The notes: generated by a model not told the origin, from the letters alone. A DNA stretch of 54,189 nt from Gammaproteobacteria bacterium (GCA_021647245.1 JAKIVC010000023.1:1-54189), one strand, 5' to 3'; counted from the first letter of the stretch, positions 16,623 to 26,050 are shown. Made by a program: numbers and translations.

Positions 16623-16892
16623 ATGTCGCGAATTAAGATGGTTTTATTGTTGCTATGGTTGTGTTTGCCAGTTGTTTTGATGGCGGATGTGGTGGTGGAT
16701 ATTAACAGCGCAGATCACTCGACGATCGCCAAGCATGTGAAGGGCGTGGGTGATAAAAAAGCGTTGGATATTGTACGTTACCGTGAAAAGAATGGCCTTT
16801 TTTCGTCAGTTGATGAACTGGTCAAGGTTAAAGGCATTGGGCGCAAGACCGTTGAGGCCAATCGCAAAATTTTAACCGCCACGCAACAGTAG
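16623..16892 (+). CDS. ComEA-like helix-hairpin-helix protein, exported
   Basis: The 89-residue protein has a signal peptide (MSRIKMVLLLLWLCLPVVLMA) and two helix-hairpin-helix units: INSADHSTIAKHVKGVGDKKALDIVRYR and VDELVKVKGIGRKTVEANR, each with the GxG turn. Periplasmic ComEA proteins bind incoming DNA during natural transformation. In Gammaproteobacteria many short ComEA-like proteins have not been tested, so DNA binding is family-based. ATG 16623 follows a clear ggagg at 16611; the longer reading from 16590 lacks this and would bury the signal peptide. An intrinsic terminator follows. Confidence 0.85.
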   Translation: MSRIKMVLLLLWLCLPVVLMADVVVDINSADHSTIAKHVKGVGDKKALDIVRYREKNGLFSSVDELVKVKGIGRKTVEANRKILTATQQ

Positions 16893-16914
16893 GGATCAGT
16901 ACACTGACTTTTAT

Positions 16915-16947
16915 AACCGGGCCCTATTCTCTGGTCCCGGTTTTTTT
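16915..16947 (+). terminator. Intrinsic terminator after the ComEA-like gene
   Basis: aaccggg (16915-16921) pairs with cccggtt (16936-16942). After one mismatch, two further C-G pairs extend the stem, and it runs into seven Ts (16941-16947). It sits 23 bases after the stop at 16892 and before the next gene's ATG at 16959, so the ComEA-like gene is likely monocistronic. Confidence 0.8.
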
Positions 16948-16958
16948 ATTGGTTCAAA

Positions 16959-18506
16959 ATGACATTTTATAAAAACAACCTGTTGGCGCTGATGTTGGCG
17001 CTCACCATAATGCCAGCGGTAAGCTTTGCTGATCAGTTAACGCCCCTCGTGGGTGAGTATCGCTTTACATATGAGAATGTACTTCTGCCAGGAAAGGAGT
17101 CCATGGGGCTTTTGGGCGGCAGCTATCTGCGTCGGCAGGGGCCATGGTACGGTGGCTTGGGAACATACAGCGCGGTCAGTGGGCAGCGGGGTGGTTTTTA
17201 TACCATTGGTCTTGAGTTTGGCCGAACTTTCCCTTTAAGCACCTCATGGCAACTCAATGTCGGTGGATTTGTGGGTGGTGGTGGTGGTGGCTCTGCGCCA
17301 CAAGGGGGCGGTTTGATGTTGCGAGAGTCACTCGCCGTTGAGTACCTATCAGGCCATAACACCTACTCTTTGGGTGTGAGTGGTGTACAGTTCCCAAATG
17401 GTGACATCAGTAGCGAACAGTTGACATTGGGTTATCGTCGACGCTTTGACTCGCTCTTCTCGCCTGTAGATTATGATGTGGCAAATCTGGATGATGATCT
17501 GCTCTCTTTATTGAATGTGGGTAAAAATGTTGGCCTTGAACGCTATCAGTTTTTAGCCCAGTTTAAACAGTACTACCCCACTTCAGGCTCCCGAATGACC
17601 ACAGGGCGAACCCACCCGGATGCCATGCGGCTGCTGGGTGCCAAGATACGCTATTTTCCTGTGGACTCATTTTATACCGGCTTGGCAACCTACGGTGCTA
17701 ATGGTGGTGAAGTTGATGGGTTTGCCCAGCTCGGGTTGATTGCAGGTGTGGCGTGGCCACTTACATCGGTTATAACCGGTAATGTTGAGCTGCAAGCAGG
17801 ATCTGCGGGAGGTGGCCGGGTGGAGACCGGAGGGGGCTTTATTGTTGCCACCGAGCTGGGTTTAAGCCTGTCGTTGAGTGACGCATTCACCCTTGGGCTT
17901 GAGGCGGGCTATATTATCGCACCCGGTGGTGATTTTTCAGCTACCAGTTATACGCTATCTGCGGGCTATCAATATGATTCACTCGGTATTTCAACGCTAT
18001 CCAGACCGCTGCTAACCGACCTTGGTTTGACGCGTCGTGATTGGCGCGTGCGCATGTTGCATCAAAGTTACCTTCCAGTAACCGGGAGTGTGATGCGAAA
18101 GCCAGGCTCAGGTGTCGCGAATAACGTGCGAGTGGATCTGGTGGGTATGGCGGTGGATCTGTTTGTAACACCGAACCTCTACCTCTCTGGACAAGCCATC
18201 GGTGCCTATGCCGGAGGGGCTGGCGGATATGCTGCGGGGATGTTTGCTTTAGGGTATCGACAGCCCATTACAAACGCGCTATTTTTTGGGGGGGAAGTGG
18301 GTGTGGGCTCGGCGGGTGGTGGTGGTTTAGCGGTTGGCGATGGTCTGGTGGGGCATTACTATTTAACCGCCGAGTATGAAATCAATAAACAAATTGCACT
18401 GGAAGCGGTGGCAGGGCGCTTTGAAGCACTGGAAGGGTCGTTGAGTGCTCATCTGATTCAGCTGTCACTCATCTATCGATTTTCTGCGATTGCCTCTGCA
18501 CAGTAA
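16959..18506 (+). CDS. Exported protein with three tandem beta-barrel-like repeats
   Basis: I do not recognise a named family for this 515-residue protein. A signal peptide (residues 1-24, cut after VSFA) is followed by three copies of a unit of about 140 residues (31-165, 194-341, 361-509). Each unit has an aromatic/basic start, a glycine-aromatic strand block, a Gly-rich loop (GGGGGGSAPQGGG, AGSAGGGRVETGGG, GSAGGGGLAVGDG) and a closing amphipathic strand ending in LGYRRRF, AGYQYDS or LIYRFSA. Alternating hydrophobic residues and an aromatic near-C-terminal end suggest an outer-membrane beta-barrel. It sits just upstream of the SLBB export gene, so a part in polysaccharide export or surface attachment is plausible but unproven. 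Confidence 0.75.
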   Translation: MTFYKNNLLALMLALTIMPAVSFADQLTPLVGEYRFTYENVLLPGKESMGLLGGSYLRRQGPWYGGLGTYSAVSGQRGGFYTIGLEFGRTFPLSTSWQLNVGGFVGGGGGGSAPQGGGLMLRESLAVEYLSGHNTYSLGVSGVQFPNGDISSEQLTLGYRRRFDSLFSPVDYDVANLDDDLLSLLNVGKNVGLERYQFLAQFKQYYPTSGSRMTTGRTHPDAMRLLGAKIRYFPVDSFYTGLATYGANGGEVDGFAQLGLIAGVAWPLTSVITGNVELQAGSAGGGRVETGGGFIVATELGLSLSLSDAFTLGLEAGYIIAPGGDFSATSYTLSAGYQYDSLGISTLSRPLLTDLGLTRRDWRVRMLHQSYLPVTGSVMRKPGSGVANNVRVDLVGMAVDLFVTPNLYLSGQAIGAYAGGAGGYAAGMFALGYRQPITNALFFGGEVGVGSAGGGGLAVGDGLVGHYYLTAEYEINKQIALEAVAGRFEALEGSLSAHLIQLSLIYRFSAIASAQ

Positions 18507-18575
18507 CACTTTTCTGCTTATATATTGGCTTTATACTGTGTTAATCTTCTGAGCCATTTCTAATAGCAGATAATC

Positions 18576-18637
18576 AGGAGGCTGTTGACGTTGAGTGACG
18601 TTCTTTCGAGACGATCACCTCAGCTCGGCTGCCTCCT
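18576..18637. mobile_element. Deleted copy of the aggaggctgt palindromic element
   Basis: This 62-base stretch begins aggaggctgt and ends gcctcct, with 7-base perfect inverted ends. Its right part (about 18611-18638) matches 24 of 28 bases of the right end of the larger element at 50011-50173. It therefore looks like an internally deleted relative. It lies between the three-repeat protein and the SLBB export gene, and may also alter transcription into the latter. Confidence 0.6.
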
Positions 18638-18670
18638 AGAGAAATATCTAGTCTGGAGATTTTTAGGTTA

Positions 18671-21484
18671 ATGTTTAAAAAGTTATTTATTCTATTGATT
18701 TTGTCTACTGTGGCCAGTTCGTTGGCAGTCGCGGTACCCACGCCGCAACAAATTCAGCTGTTTCAATCCTTAAGTGGAGAGGAGCAAGAGCGGCTGTTGG
18801 AGCAGTACGGTGTGAGTGGCGATGTTTCGCCTCCTACCCAGCGCGGTAACTGGCAAGACCAAGTCAATACTCCGCAGGTCATACCACCCATCGTTGAAGA
18901 GACCGTTGAAGAGAGAGAGCAGCATCAGCAAAAGCAGGAGAAAATAAGTAATATTTTTATTGAACCGCCTGCGGCTGAAAATAAGACTCCCCATTTTGGG
19001 TATGATGTTTTTAGGGGGAGTCCGAGCGCTTTCGCACCTGCGGCAGATATCCCGGTACCGAGTGATTATATAATTGGCCCCGGTGATGAAATATATATAC
19101 AGATTTTTGGTAAAGAAAATGCTGATTATAGCCTGATAGTTTCGCGAGATGGCTCGCTAAATTTCCCCCGTGTTGGCGTTATCAGTGTTGCTGGCTTGAG
19201 TTTTGATGAGGTTAAAAAACAGTTAACTCAACGCATTAAAAAGCAGTTTATTGGTGTTCAATCACACATTTCCATGGGTACGCTGCGCTCGATCCGTATT
19301 TTTGTGATGGGTAATGTAAAACACGCCGGCTCTTATACAGTGAGTGCGTTATCTACTTTAACCAATGCGCTATTCAATAGTGGCGGCGTCACCCCTTTGG
19401 GTTCGCTACGGCGGATCGAGTTAAAGCGTCGTGGCGAGGTGATCTCCGAGTTTGATCTGTATGACTTACTCATGAGGGGCGATACCCGTGCCGACCGGAG
19501 GTTGCAGCCAGGGGATGTGATTTTTGTTCCTCCGATAGGTGATGTGGTAAAAATTGAGGGAGCCGTTATCCGTCCGGCTATTTATGAGCTTAAGGGCAGA
19601 CAAACCATTGCCGATGTCTTGGCCTTTGCCGGTGGCATGCTACCGACAGCCTATCCACAAGCATCGCGTATTATTCGTATTGATGAGGCCAACGAACGTC
19701 GCCTGCTCGATATTGATTTGAGCAATAAAAAAGCGACTCATCAGCAAATTTTAGCGGGTGACTCGATTACCGTTAGCTCGGTGCTGGATAAGATTGAAAA
19801 TACCGTATTATTGAGGGGTCATGTCGAGCGTCCGGCTCGATATCAGTGGTTTGAGGGGATGCGTGTGTCGGATTTAATCCCCTCGATTGATGACCTGAAG
19901 CCCCAGGCAGACCTTCAGTATGCTTTGATCCGTCGTGAAACAGGGTCTGAACGTCATATTATGATTCTGCATGTCTCGCTTGGTGATATTTTAAGATCAC
20001 CGAACAGTGAAAAAAATATCGAGATTTTTGAGCGCGACATGCTGATGGTGTTTGGCCTGTATGGCAAACGTAACGAAATGCTTAAACCGTTGGTCGAGCA
20101 GCTCAGGAATCAGGGCCGCCCGGATGCACCAGAGAAAATCGTCACACTCTTAGGTAATGTGCGTCATTCGGGGGTTTATCCTTTAACCGAAGGGATGCAC
20201 CTCTCCGATCTTGTTAAGGCCACGGTTGATGTGTTGCCGGAGACAGATCTCTCCTATGTGCTGGTTCAGAGCGAAATGGGCGCCGCCAGAAAGCTGAAAT
20301 TGAAGAGCTATGATCTGACTGAAAATGGAGATGTTACGGTTGACCCGCTACTTGAGGCGCGGGATACCGCCTATTTCTTTAATCAGGCAGAGTCGCGTCA
20401 GGATCAGCTCAGTGGTTTGCTCTCTAGGTTGGCGCAGCAAGCTGACTTTAATGAGCCACGCCAGGTTGTCACTATCACCGGGCCGGTTAAAAATCCGGGG
20501 CAATATCCGCTAGAAGAGGGGATGTATTTAAGTGATCTTGTTCGAGCGGCGGGTTATCTTAAAGAGTCAGCCTATTCATTAGAAGCGGAGTTAAGTCGAT
20601 ATATCATTAAGGATTCCAGCACTCGGGAGATTGAGCATCGGGTTGTGAATCTGACTCAAATTCTGGCAGGGGATAGATCCTTTGATCAACTATTGGAGCC
20701 TTATGATTCGCTGACGATTAAACAGCTACCCAACTGGCGAGATGGAAAAAGTGTTGAACTCAAAGGCGAGGTGAGATTTCCGGGTACTTATGCTTTTCTG
20801 GAAGGTGAAACACTTGCCGATGTGATGGCTCGTGCCGGAGGTGTTACTGAGCAGGCTTACCCCCAGGCTGCGATTTTTTTACGTGAAGAGTTGCGAATCA
20901 AGGAGCAGCGAAATCTGGATGATATGCGTATGCGCCTAGAGAGGGAGATTGCTGCGATCAACCTTGAAAAAGCGAGTATGACCGGTGCCGCTTCGCAGGG
21001 TGCGGTTATTGTTGGCAACGATTTGGCCTCAAGGTTAGAGTCAACTAAAGCTCTCGGACGTTTGGTCATCGACCTTGAAGCGGTGCTCTCTGGCGATGAG
21101 CGTAGAGATATTGTCCTTAAATCGGGTGATCGCCTGATTGTCCCGAGCAAAACCCAAGAGGTTTCAATCCTGGGTGAAGTTTTTCATCCCACGTCACATT
21201 TATATGACGGTAGCCTCTCTGTTGCTGAATATATCAATCAAAGTGGTGGCCTGACGCAGCGGGCTGATGATGCCAGGGTGTATGTGGTAAGGGCCAATGG
21301 TGCTGTTGTTACCTCAGGGCTTGGTTGGTTTAAGTCTGGCATCAAATTAAAACCGGGGGATACCATCATAGTACCGCTGGATGTGGATTATCTGAGCACC
21401 CTGCGCCTCTGGACTAATGTGAGTCAAATTGTTTATCAGTTGGGTATTGCGGTTGCCAGCTGGAATGCGGTTGGGTTGCTCTAG
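18671..21484 (+). CDS. Polysaccharide export protein with multiple SLBB domains
   Basis: The 937-residue protein has a signal peptide (1-21), a charged, glutamine-rich linker (25-95), a Poly_export (Wza-type) domain (about 128-205, SDYIIGPGDEIYIQIFG) and then seven SLBB-like units, each opening with a strand-turn such as VMGNVKHAGSY, VKIEGAVIRPAIY, VLLRGHVERPARY, VTLLGNVRHSGVY, VTITGPVKNPGQY, VELKGEVRFPGTY and VSILGEVFHPT. Wza-type proteins have about two, so this is unusually long. It should form an outer-membrane/periplasmic export channel. No lipobox cysteine is seen, unlike Wza. The C-terminus is hydrophobic. The Wzz-like gene starts two bases after its stop, so the two are coupled. Confidence 0.88.
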   Translation: MFKKLFILLILSTVASSLAVAVPTPQQIQLFQSLSGEEQERLLEQYGVSGDVSPPTQRGNWQDQVNTPQVIPPIVEETVEEREQHQQKQEKISNIFIEPPAAENKTPHFGYDVFRGSPSAFAPAADIPVPSDYIIGPGDEIYIQIFGKENADYSLIVSRDGSLNFPRVGVISVAGLSFDEVKKQLTQRIKKQFIGVQSHISMGTLRSIRIFVMGNVKHAGSYTVSALSTLTNALFNSGGVTPLGSLRRIELKRRGEVISEFDLYDLLMRGDTRADRRLQPGDVIFVPPIGDVVKIEGAVIRPAIYELKGRQTIADVLAFAGGMLPTAYPQASRIIRIDEANERRLLDIDLSNKKATHQQILAGDSITVSSVLDKIENTVLLRGHVERPARYQWFEGMRVSDLIPSIDDLKPQADLQYALIRRETGSERHIMILHVSLGDILRSPNSEKNIEIFERDMLMVFGLYGKRNEMLKPLVEQLRNQGRPDAPEKIVTLLGNVRHSGVYPLTEGMHLSDLVKATVDVLPETDLSYVLVQSEMGAARKLKLKSYDLTENGDVTVDPLLEARDTAYFFNQAESRQDQLSGLLSRLAQQADFNEPRQVVTITGPVKNPGQYPLEEGMYLSDLVRAAGYLKESAYSLEAELSRYIIKDSSTREIEHRVVNLTQILAGDRSFDQLLEPYDSLTIKQLPNWRDGKSVELKGEVRFPGTYAFLEGETLADVMARAGGVTEQAYPQAAIFLREELRIKEQRNLDDMRMRLEREIAAINLEKASMTGAASQGAVIVGNDLASRLESTKALGRLVIDLEAVLSGDERRDIVLKSGDRLIVPSKTQEVSILGEVFHPTSHLYDGSLSVAEYINQSGGLTQRADDARVYVVRANGAVVTSGLGWFKSGIKLKPGDTIIVPLDVDYLSTLRLWTNVSQIVYQLGIAVASWNAVGLL

Positions 21485-21486
21485 TT

Positions 21487-22425
21487 ATGACTAAAAAAGC
21501 ATTTAAAGCGGATAGCCAGTGTGGTGAGCCATGTCTAGTGCCTCAAGGATACTATTCTGAGGCCGAAGATGAGATCGACCTTTTGGAATACTGGGATCTA
21601 TTGTGGAGTAATCGATGGCTGATTGTACTCATTACAACTTCATTTACAACGCTCGCCATTGTGATTGCACTCCTGACGACACCCATCTATAAAGCGGAAG
21701 TTCTGTTAGCACCTGCCGGGGCGGAGGAGGGTGGCGGAATCTCTTTAGGCGGCTTGGGAGGGCTGGCCTCTTTGGTCGGTGTTTCAGGCTCCCTTGGTGG
21801 TGGCGCTGAGGAGGGACTTGCGGTGTTGAAGTCACGTCTGTTTCTGAATGATTTTTTTGTTAAGGAGTCGTTGCTGCCAGTACTGTTTGCAGAGCAGTGG
21901 CAGGAGAGTGAGCCTGAGTTACGACCCACGCTATGGGATGCCTATGCGCTCTTTACCAAACAAGTGCTTTCAACGAGCACCAGCAAAGAAAACGGTATGA
22001 TCCAACTGTCAATCAGCTGGAAAGATCCTGTTATAGCGGCTAGCTGGGCAAATAAACTGGTGGTGGTATTAAATGAGCACATGCGACGCCATGCAATTGA
22101 GGAGGCGACTCAAAGCATTGACTACCTGAATCAGCAGATCAGCCAAACCAGTGTCTTGGAGATGCAACAGATGCTCTATGGCCTGATTGAAGATGAAACA
22201 AAAAAAACCATGCTGGCCAATGTGCGGGTTGAATATGCTTTTAAAGTGATTGACCCTGCGGTTGTCCCCGAGAAAAAAATAAAACCAAAACGGGCACTGA
22301 TCGTTATTTTAGGGATGGTTCTTGGTCTCTTCTTTGCGGTGTTTTTTGTGTTTTTTCGTACGTTTATTCGCAAGGCTAAACAGGAGCGTTCATCCAAATC
22401 GGAGAGCACTTCGTTACAAAATTAA
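21487..22425 (+). CDS. Wzz-family chain-length/export co-polymerase
   Basis: The 312-residue protein has the Wzz layout: a membrane helix at about 43-62 (SNRWLIVLITTSFTTLAIVI), a large periplasmic domain with YKAEVLLAPA and a glycine-rich stretch, coiled-coil-like helices (ATQSIDYLNQQISQTSV), the proline-rich VIDPAVVPEKKIKPKR segment and a second helix (ALIVILGMVLGLFFAVFFVFF). Wzz proteins set polymer length or, in export systems, link polymerase and channel. No fused tyrosine-kinase domain follows, so regulation by an attached Wzc kinase is absent. It begins two bases after the SLBB gene and ends 34 bases before metK. Confidence 0.87.
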   Translation: MTKKAFKADSQCGEPCLVPQGYYSEAEDEIDLLEYWDLLWSNRWLIVLITTSFTTLAIVIALLTTPIYKAEVLLAPAGAEEGGGISLGGLGGLASLVGVSGSLGGGAEEGLAVLKSRLFLNDFFVKESLLPVLFAEQWQESEPELRPTLWDAYALFTKQVLSTSTSKENGMIQLSISWKDPVIAASWANKLVVVLNEHMRRHAIEEATQSIDYLNQQISQTSVLEMQQMLYGLIEDETKKTMLANVRVEYAFKVIDPAVVPEKKIKPKRALIVILGMVLGLFFAVFFVFFRTFIRKAKQERSSKSESTSLQN

Positions 22426-22459
22426 TATGAGATAGAGATCTTTAATAGAGGTATTAACA

Positions 22460-23620
22460 ATGGCAAAACAGCACCTTTTTACTTCTGAATCGGTCTCTGA
22501 AGGGCACCCGGACAAGGTTGCAGATCAAATTTCAGATGCGATTCTCGATGCGATTCTTGAGCAGGATCACCTGGCGCGTGTCGCCTGTGAGACACTGGTT
22601 AACACTGGAATGGTCATCATCTCCGGTGAAATTACCACCTCTGCCTGGGTCGATATGCAGGACGTGATACGCAAAACAATCAAAGGGATCGGTTATAACA
22701 GCTCCGATATGGGGTTCGATTACGAATCTTGTGCGGTACTGACCTCCATCGATAAGCAGTCTGTTGATATTGCAATGGGCGTTGATGAAGGTGAAAACAA
22801 GGATATGGGCGCGGGTGATCAGGGGATGATGTTTGGTTACGCCAGTAATGAAACGGATGTATTGATGCCTGCACCGATCACCTACGCTCATCGGCTGGTT
22901 AAACGCCAGGCGGAGCTGCGCAAAAATGGCACTCTGCCGTGGTTGCGTCCAGATGCTAAAAGCCAGGTCACTTTTCGCTATGAAGATGGCAAGCCGGTGG
23001 GGATTGAAGCGGTGGTGCTCTCGACCCAACATACACCGGATATTGCCCATGAAACGCTCAAAGAGGCGGTGATGGATGAGATCATTTTACCGACACTTCC
23101 AGAGGCATGGATAGATAGCCAGACCCGTTTTTATATCAACCCAACGGGTCGTTTTGTGATTGGCGGCCCAGTGGGTGATTGTGGCTTGACCGGGCGAAAA
23201 ATTATTGTTGATACCTACGGTGGCATGGCACGCCATGGTGGCGGCTGTTTCTCTGGTAAAGACCCCAGCAAGGTAGACCGATCGGCTGCTTATGCTGGGC
23301 GTTATGTGGCAAAAAACCTGGTGGCAGCCGGAGTAGCCGATCGTTGTGAAATTCAAATTTCTTATGCCATCGGCGTTGCCGAGCCAACCTCTATCAGTAT
23401 TGATACCTTTGGAACCGGCCAGCTTGAAGAGTCACGGATTATTGAGCTGGTTCGTGAGCACTTCGACCTGCGCCCCCGTGGCATTATCGAAATGCTGGAT
23501 CTACTTAAACCCCGTTACGCATCCACGGCCGCTTATGGACATTTTGGCCGTGAAGAGCCCCTGTTTACCTGGGAAAAAACCGATAAAGCAGATGCATTAC
23601 GAGATGCGGCTGGTTTATAA
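22460..23620 (+). CDS. metK: S-adenosylmethionine synthetase
   Basis: The 386-residue enzyme makes SAM from methionine and ATP in the cytosol as a tetramer. It carries the [16 protein letters not shown] start, the ATP motif [12 protein letters not shown] (near residue 115), the P-loop-like [18 protein letters not shown] and the C-terminal [17 protein letters not shown]. Length matches the family. ATG 22460 follows agaggtattaac. It is followed by a SAH riboswitch, ahcY and metF, so the three genes form a methyl-cycle cluster. There is no room for a SAM riboswitch in the 34-base gap upstream. Confidence 0.97.
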   Translation: MAKQHLFTSESVSEGHPDKVADQISDAILDAILEQDHLARVACETLVNTGMVIISGEITTSAWVDMQDVIRKTIKGIGYNSSDMGFDYESCAVLTSIDKQSVDIAMGVDEGENKDMGAGDQGMMFGYASNETDVLMPAPITYAHRLVKRQAELRKNGTLPWLRPDAKSQVTFRYEDGKPVGIEAVVLSTQHTPDIAHETLKEAVMDEIILPTLPEAWIDSQTRFYINPTGRFVIGGPVGDCGLTGRKIIVDTYGGMARHGGGCFSGKDPSKVDRSAAYAGRYVAKNLVAAGVADRCEIQISYAIGVAEPTSISIDTFGTGQLEESRIIELVREHFDLRPRGIIEMLDLLKPRYASTAAYGHFGREEPLFTWEKTDKADALRDAAGL

Positions 23621-23637
23621 ATTGATTTTTAATCATG

Positions 23638-23711
23638 CCGATTACTGAGAAGCGCTGCAACAGGTTAATCCTGCCAGGCTCGGTAGTTGGCGTTAAACTT
23701 TTAACGGCGCT
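23638..23711 (+). ncRNA. S-adenosylhomocysteine (SAH) riboswitch before ahcY
   Basis: The leader carries the conserved SAH core gagaagcgctgcaac ... ccaggctcgg. P1 pairs 23638-23649 with 23679-23690 (12 pairs, three of them G-U). P2 pairs cagg (23661-23664) with cctg (23670-23673). A hairpin pairs gttaaa with tttaac (23692-23705), and agcgct (23651-23656) can pair with ggcgct (23706-23711) as the pseudoknot. Known SAH riboswitches raise ahcY expression when SAH accumulates. The ahcY ribosome site cggag follows at 23721. Confidence 0.92.
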
Positions 23712-23731
23712 GTGTTTATTCGGAGAAAAAA

Positions 23732-25138
23732 ATGACTGAATTTACGGATTACAAAGTTGCTGATATTTCACTGGCCGATTGGGGTCATAAAGAGATCAAA
23801 ATAGCTGAAACCGAAATGCCAGGCTTGATGGCGCTGCGTCGAAAGTTTGGTGAAAGTAAACCCCTCCAGGGTGCCCGCATTATGGGTAGCCTACACATGA
23901 CTATTCAGACAGCTGTCTTAATCGAAACATTGGTGGTGCTGGGTGCTGAGGTGCGCTGGGTTTCATGTAATATCTTCTCTACCCAGGATCATGCGGCGGC
24001 GGCAATTGCTGCGCAAAAAATCCCTGTTTTTGCTTGGAAGGGTGAAACACTCGAAGAGTATTGGTGGTGTACTGAACAGGCATTCAACTGGCCTAATGGT
24101 GAAACCGCCAACATGATTCTTGATGATGGGGGTGATGCAACGCTTCTGGTTCACAAAGGCGTTGAGTTTGAAAATGCCGGAGCGGTCCCCGATGCGAGTG
24201 CTGATGATAATGATGAGTACACATGTATTCTTGAGGTGTTGAGGCGCACCATTGCTAAAGATCCACAATATTGGCATAAACAGGCGAAAAATATCCGAGG
24301 CGTAACTGAAGAGACCACCACCGGCGTGCACCGCCTTTATGAGATGGTTGAGAGCGGTGAGCTGCTGTTTCCGGCGATGAATGTGAACGACTCTGTTACC
24401 AAATCAAAATTTGACAACCTATACGGCTGTCGTGAGTCACTGGTTGATGGCATTAAGCGTGCTACCGATGTGATGATTGCTGGTAAAGTTGCCTTGGTCT
24501 GTGGTTATGGTGATGTGGGCAAGGGGTGTGCACAATCACTGCGTGGTCTTGGCGCGACTGTCTGGGTGACCGAGGTTGACCCTATCTGCGCTCTGCAGGC
24601 GGCGATGGAAGGGTATCGTGTGGTTACTCTGGATGATGTCGCACCATCGGTTGATATCTTTGTAACGACTACGGGCAACAAAGATATTATCTGCCACGAC
24701 CATATGGTGGCCATGAAAAATCAGGCGATTGTCTGTAATATTGGTCACTTTGATAATGAAATCGATATTGCAGGTGTTAAAAAATACCAGTGGGAAAATA
24801 TCAAACCACAGGTAGACCATATTATTTTTCCCGATGGCAAACGAATTATCATGCTGGCTGAAGGTCGTTTGGTTAATCTGGGTTGTGCTACTGGTCATCC
24901 AAGCTTTGTGATGTCCAACTCGTTTACCAATCAAGTATTGGCGCAGATTGAGTTTTTTGTCACACCAGAAAAGTATGCAGTGGGTGTGCATATTCTGCCT
25001 AAATTCCTTGATGAGGAGGTGGCGCGCCTGCACTTGGAGAGAATCGGTGCCAAGTTAACCGTGCTGAGCCAGGATCAGGCAGACTATATTGGTGTGCCCG
25101 TTGAGGGGCCCTATAAGCCCGATCACTATCGTTACTAA
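23732..25138 (+). CDS. ahcY: Adenosylhomocysteinase
   Basis: The 468-residue enzyme reversibly hydrolyses S-adenosylhomocysteine to adenosine and homocysteine, using a bound NAD. It shows the substrate-domain patterns [14 protein letters not shown] and [18 protein letters not shown], the NAD motif [19 protein letters not shown] (near residue 255), the [10 protein letters not shown] and [12 protein letters not shown] segments and the C-terminal KPDHYRY end. The 468-residue length is the bacterial form with an insert. Its leader holds the SAH riboswitch. It closes the methyl cycle with metK (upstream) and metF, which starts 60 bases later. Confidence 0.98.
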   Translation: MTEFTDYKVADISLADWGHKEIKIAETEMPGLMALRRKFGESKPLQGARIMGSLHMTIQTAVLIETLVVLGAEVRWVSCNIFSTQDHAAAAIAAQKIPVFAWKGETLEEYWWCTEQAFNWPNGETANMILDDGGDATLLVHKGVEFENAGAVPDASADDNDEYTCILEVLRRTIAKDPQYWHKQAKNIRGVTEETTTGVHRLYEMVESGELLFPAMNVNDSVTKSKFDNLYGCRESLVDGIKRATDVMIAGKVALVCGYGDVGKGCAQSLRGLGATVWVTEVDPICALQAAMEGYRVVTLDDVAPSVDIFVTTTGNKDIICHDHMVAMKNQAIVCNIGHFDNEIDIAGVKKYQWENIKPQVDHIIFPDGKRIIMLAEGRLVNLGCATGHPSFVMSNSFTNQVLAQIEFFVTPEKYAVGVHILPKFLDEEVARLHLERIGAKLTVLSQDQADYIGVPVEGPYKPDHYRY

Positions 25139-25198
25139 TATCATCGCCGGGCTGAATTGTCAGCTCGGTAATCGTGACTATGGCTTGAGGCACCCCCA

Positions 25199-26050
25199 AT
25201 GCAGACCCAAAAAAAATACCCACAAAATATCAGTTGCGAGTTTTTTCCACCTAAAACAGCGCAAGGAAAAGAGAAGCTGGGCAATACCATAAAAGCGCTG
25301 AAACAGTTAAATCCCAGCTACATATCTGTCACCTTTGGCGCAGGCGGTAGCACCCAGGAGGGGACGCTGGAGACGGTTTTGCGTGTTAAAAGTGAAGGTA
25401 TCGATGCGGCCCCTCACCTCTCATGTATTGGCTCAAACAGAGATAATATTCGATCTATTCTTGAGCAATACAAATCAAACGGTATCCGCCGAATTGTCAC
25501 ACTCCGGGGTGATATGCCCTCGGGTATGCGTGAGGGTGGCGCGTTTCGCTATGCAAATGAGTTGGTCGAATTTATTCGCAGTGAATACGGTGATTACTTT
25601 TATTTGGAAGTGGCCGCCTACCCTGAGTTTCACCCTCAGGCAGAGAGTGCACAACATGATCTGCTCAACTTTAAACGTAAAGTTGAAGCCGGTGCCGATG
25701 CGGCAATCACTCAGTACTTTTACAATATTGATGCGTATCTGCGTTTCATAGATGATTGTGAGAAAATGGGACTTGATATACCGATTACACCCGGTATCAT
25801 GCCGATCACTAATTACACACAGTTGGCACGTTTTTCGGATGGTTGTGGTACCGAGATCCCGCGCTGGTTGCGTCAGCGCCTGGCAGGGTTTGGTGATGAT
25901 CTTGACGGGTTGAAGAGATACGGATTAGAGGTAACCAGTGAATTATGTCATTCTTTGCTTAAGCAGGGCGCGCCTGGACTACACTTCTACACCATGAATC
26001 AATCAGTATCAACGCTGGCGATTTGCAAGAATCTTGGAATAAATATTTAG
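25199..26050 (+). CDS. metF: 5,10-methylenetetrahydrofolate reductase
   Basis: The 283-residue flavoprotein reduces methylenetetrahydrofolate to methyltetrahydrofolate, feeding methionine synthesis. Family motifs include SCEFFPPKT (N-terminus), YISVTFGAGGSTQEGTL, LRGDMPSG, FYLEVAAYPEFHPQAES and TPGIMPITNYTQ, with GAPGLHFYTMNQS near the end. It is a little shorter than E. coli MetF (296). It follows ahcY and completes metK-ahcY-metF. A possible hairpin (aatgagc 26058-26064 with gctcatt 26087-26093) follows the stop but has no T-run. Confidence 0.96.
   Translation: MQTQKKYPQNISCEFFPPKTAQGKEKLGNTIKALKQLNPSYISVTFGAGGSTQEGTLETVLRVKSEGIDAAPHLSCIGSNRDNIRSILEQYKSNGIRRIVTLRGDMPSGMREGGAFRYANELVEFIRSEYGDYFYLEVAAYPEFHPQAESAQHDLLNFKRKVEAGADAAITQYFYNIDAYLRFIDDCEKMGLDIPITPGIMPITNYTQLARFSDGCGTEIPRWLRQRLAGFGDDLDGLKRYGLEVTSELCHSLLKQGAPGLHFYTMNQSVSTLAICKNLGINI

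Noticed and set aside
22426-22459. A SAM riboswitch before metK
   Set aside because: Only 34 bases separate the Wzz-like stop from metK, too short for any known SAM aptamer.
22532-23050. A 172-residue minus-strand open frame across metK
   Set aside because: It is antisense to a highly conserved gene, has no ribosome site or family resemblance, and follows from metK codon use.
24536-25033. A 165-residue minus-strand open frame across ahcY
   Set aside because: Same reason: a shadow of ahcY with low-complexity, His/Thr-rich translation.
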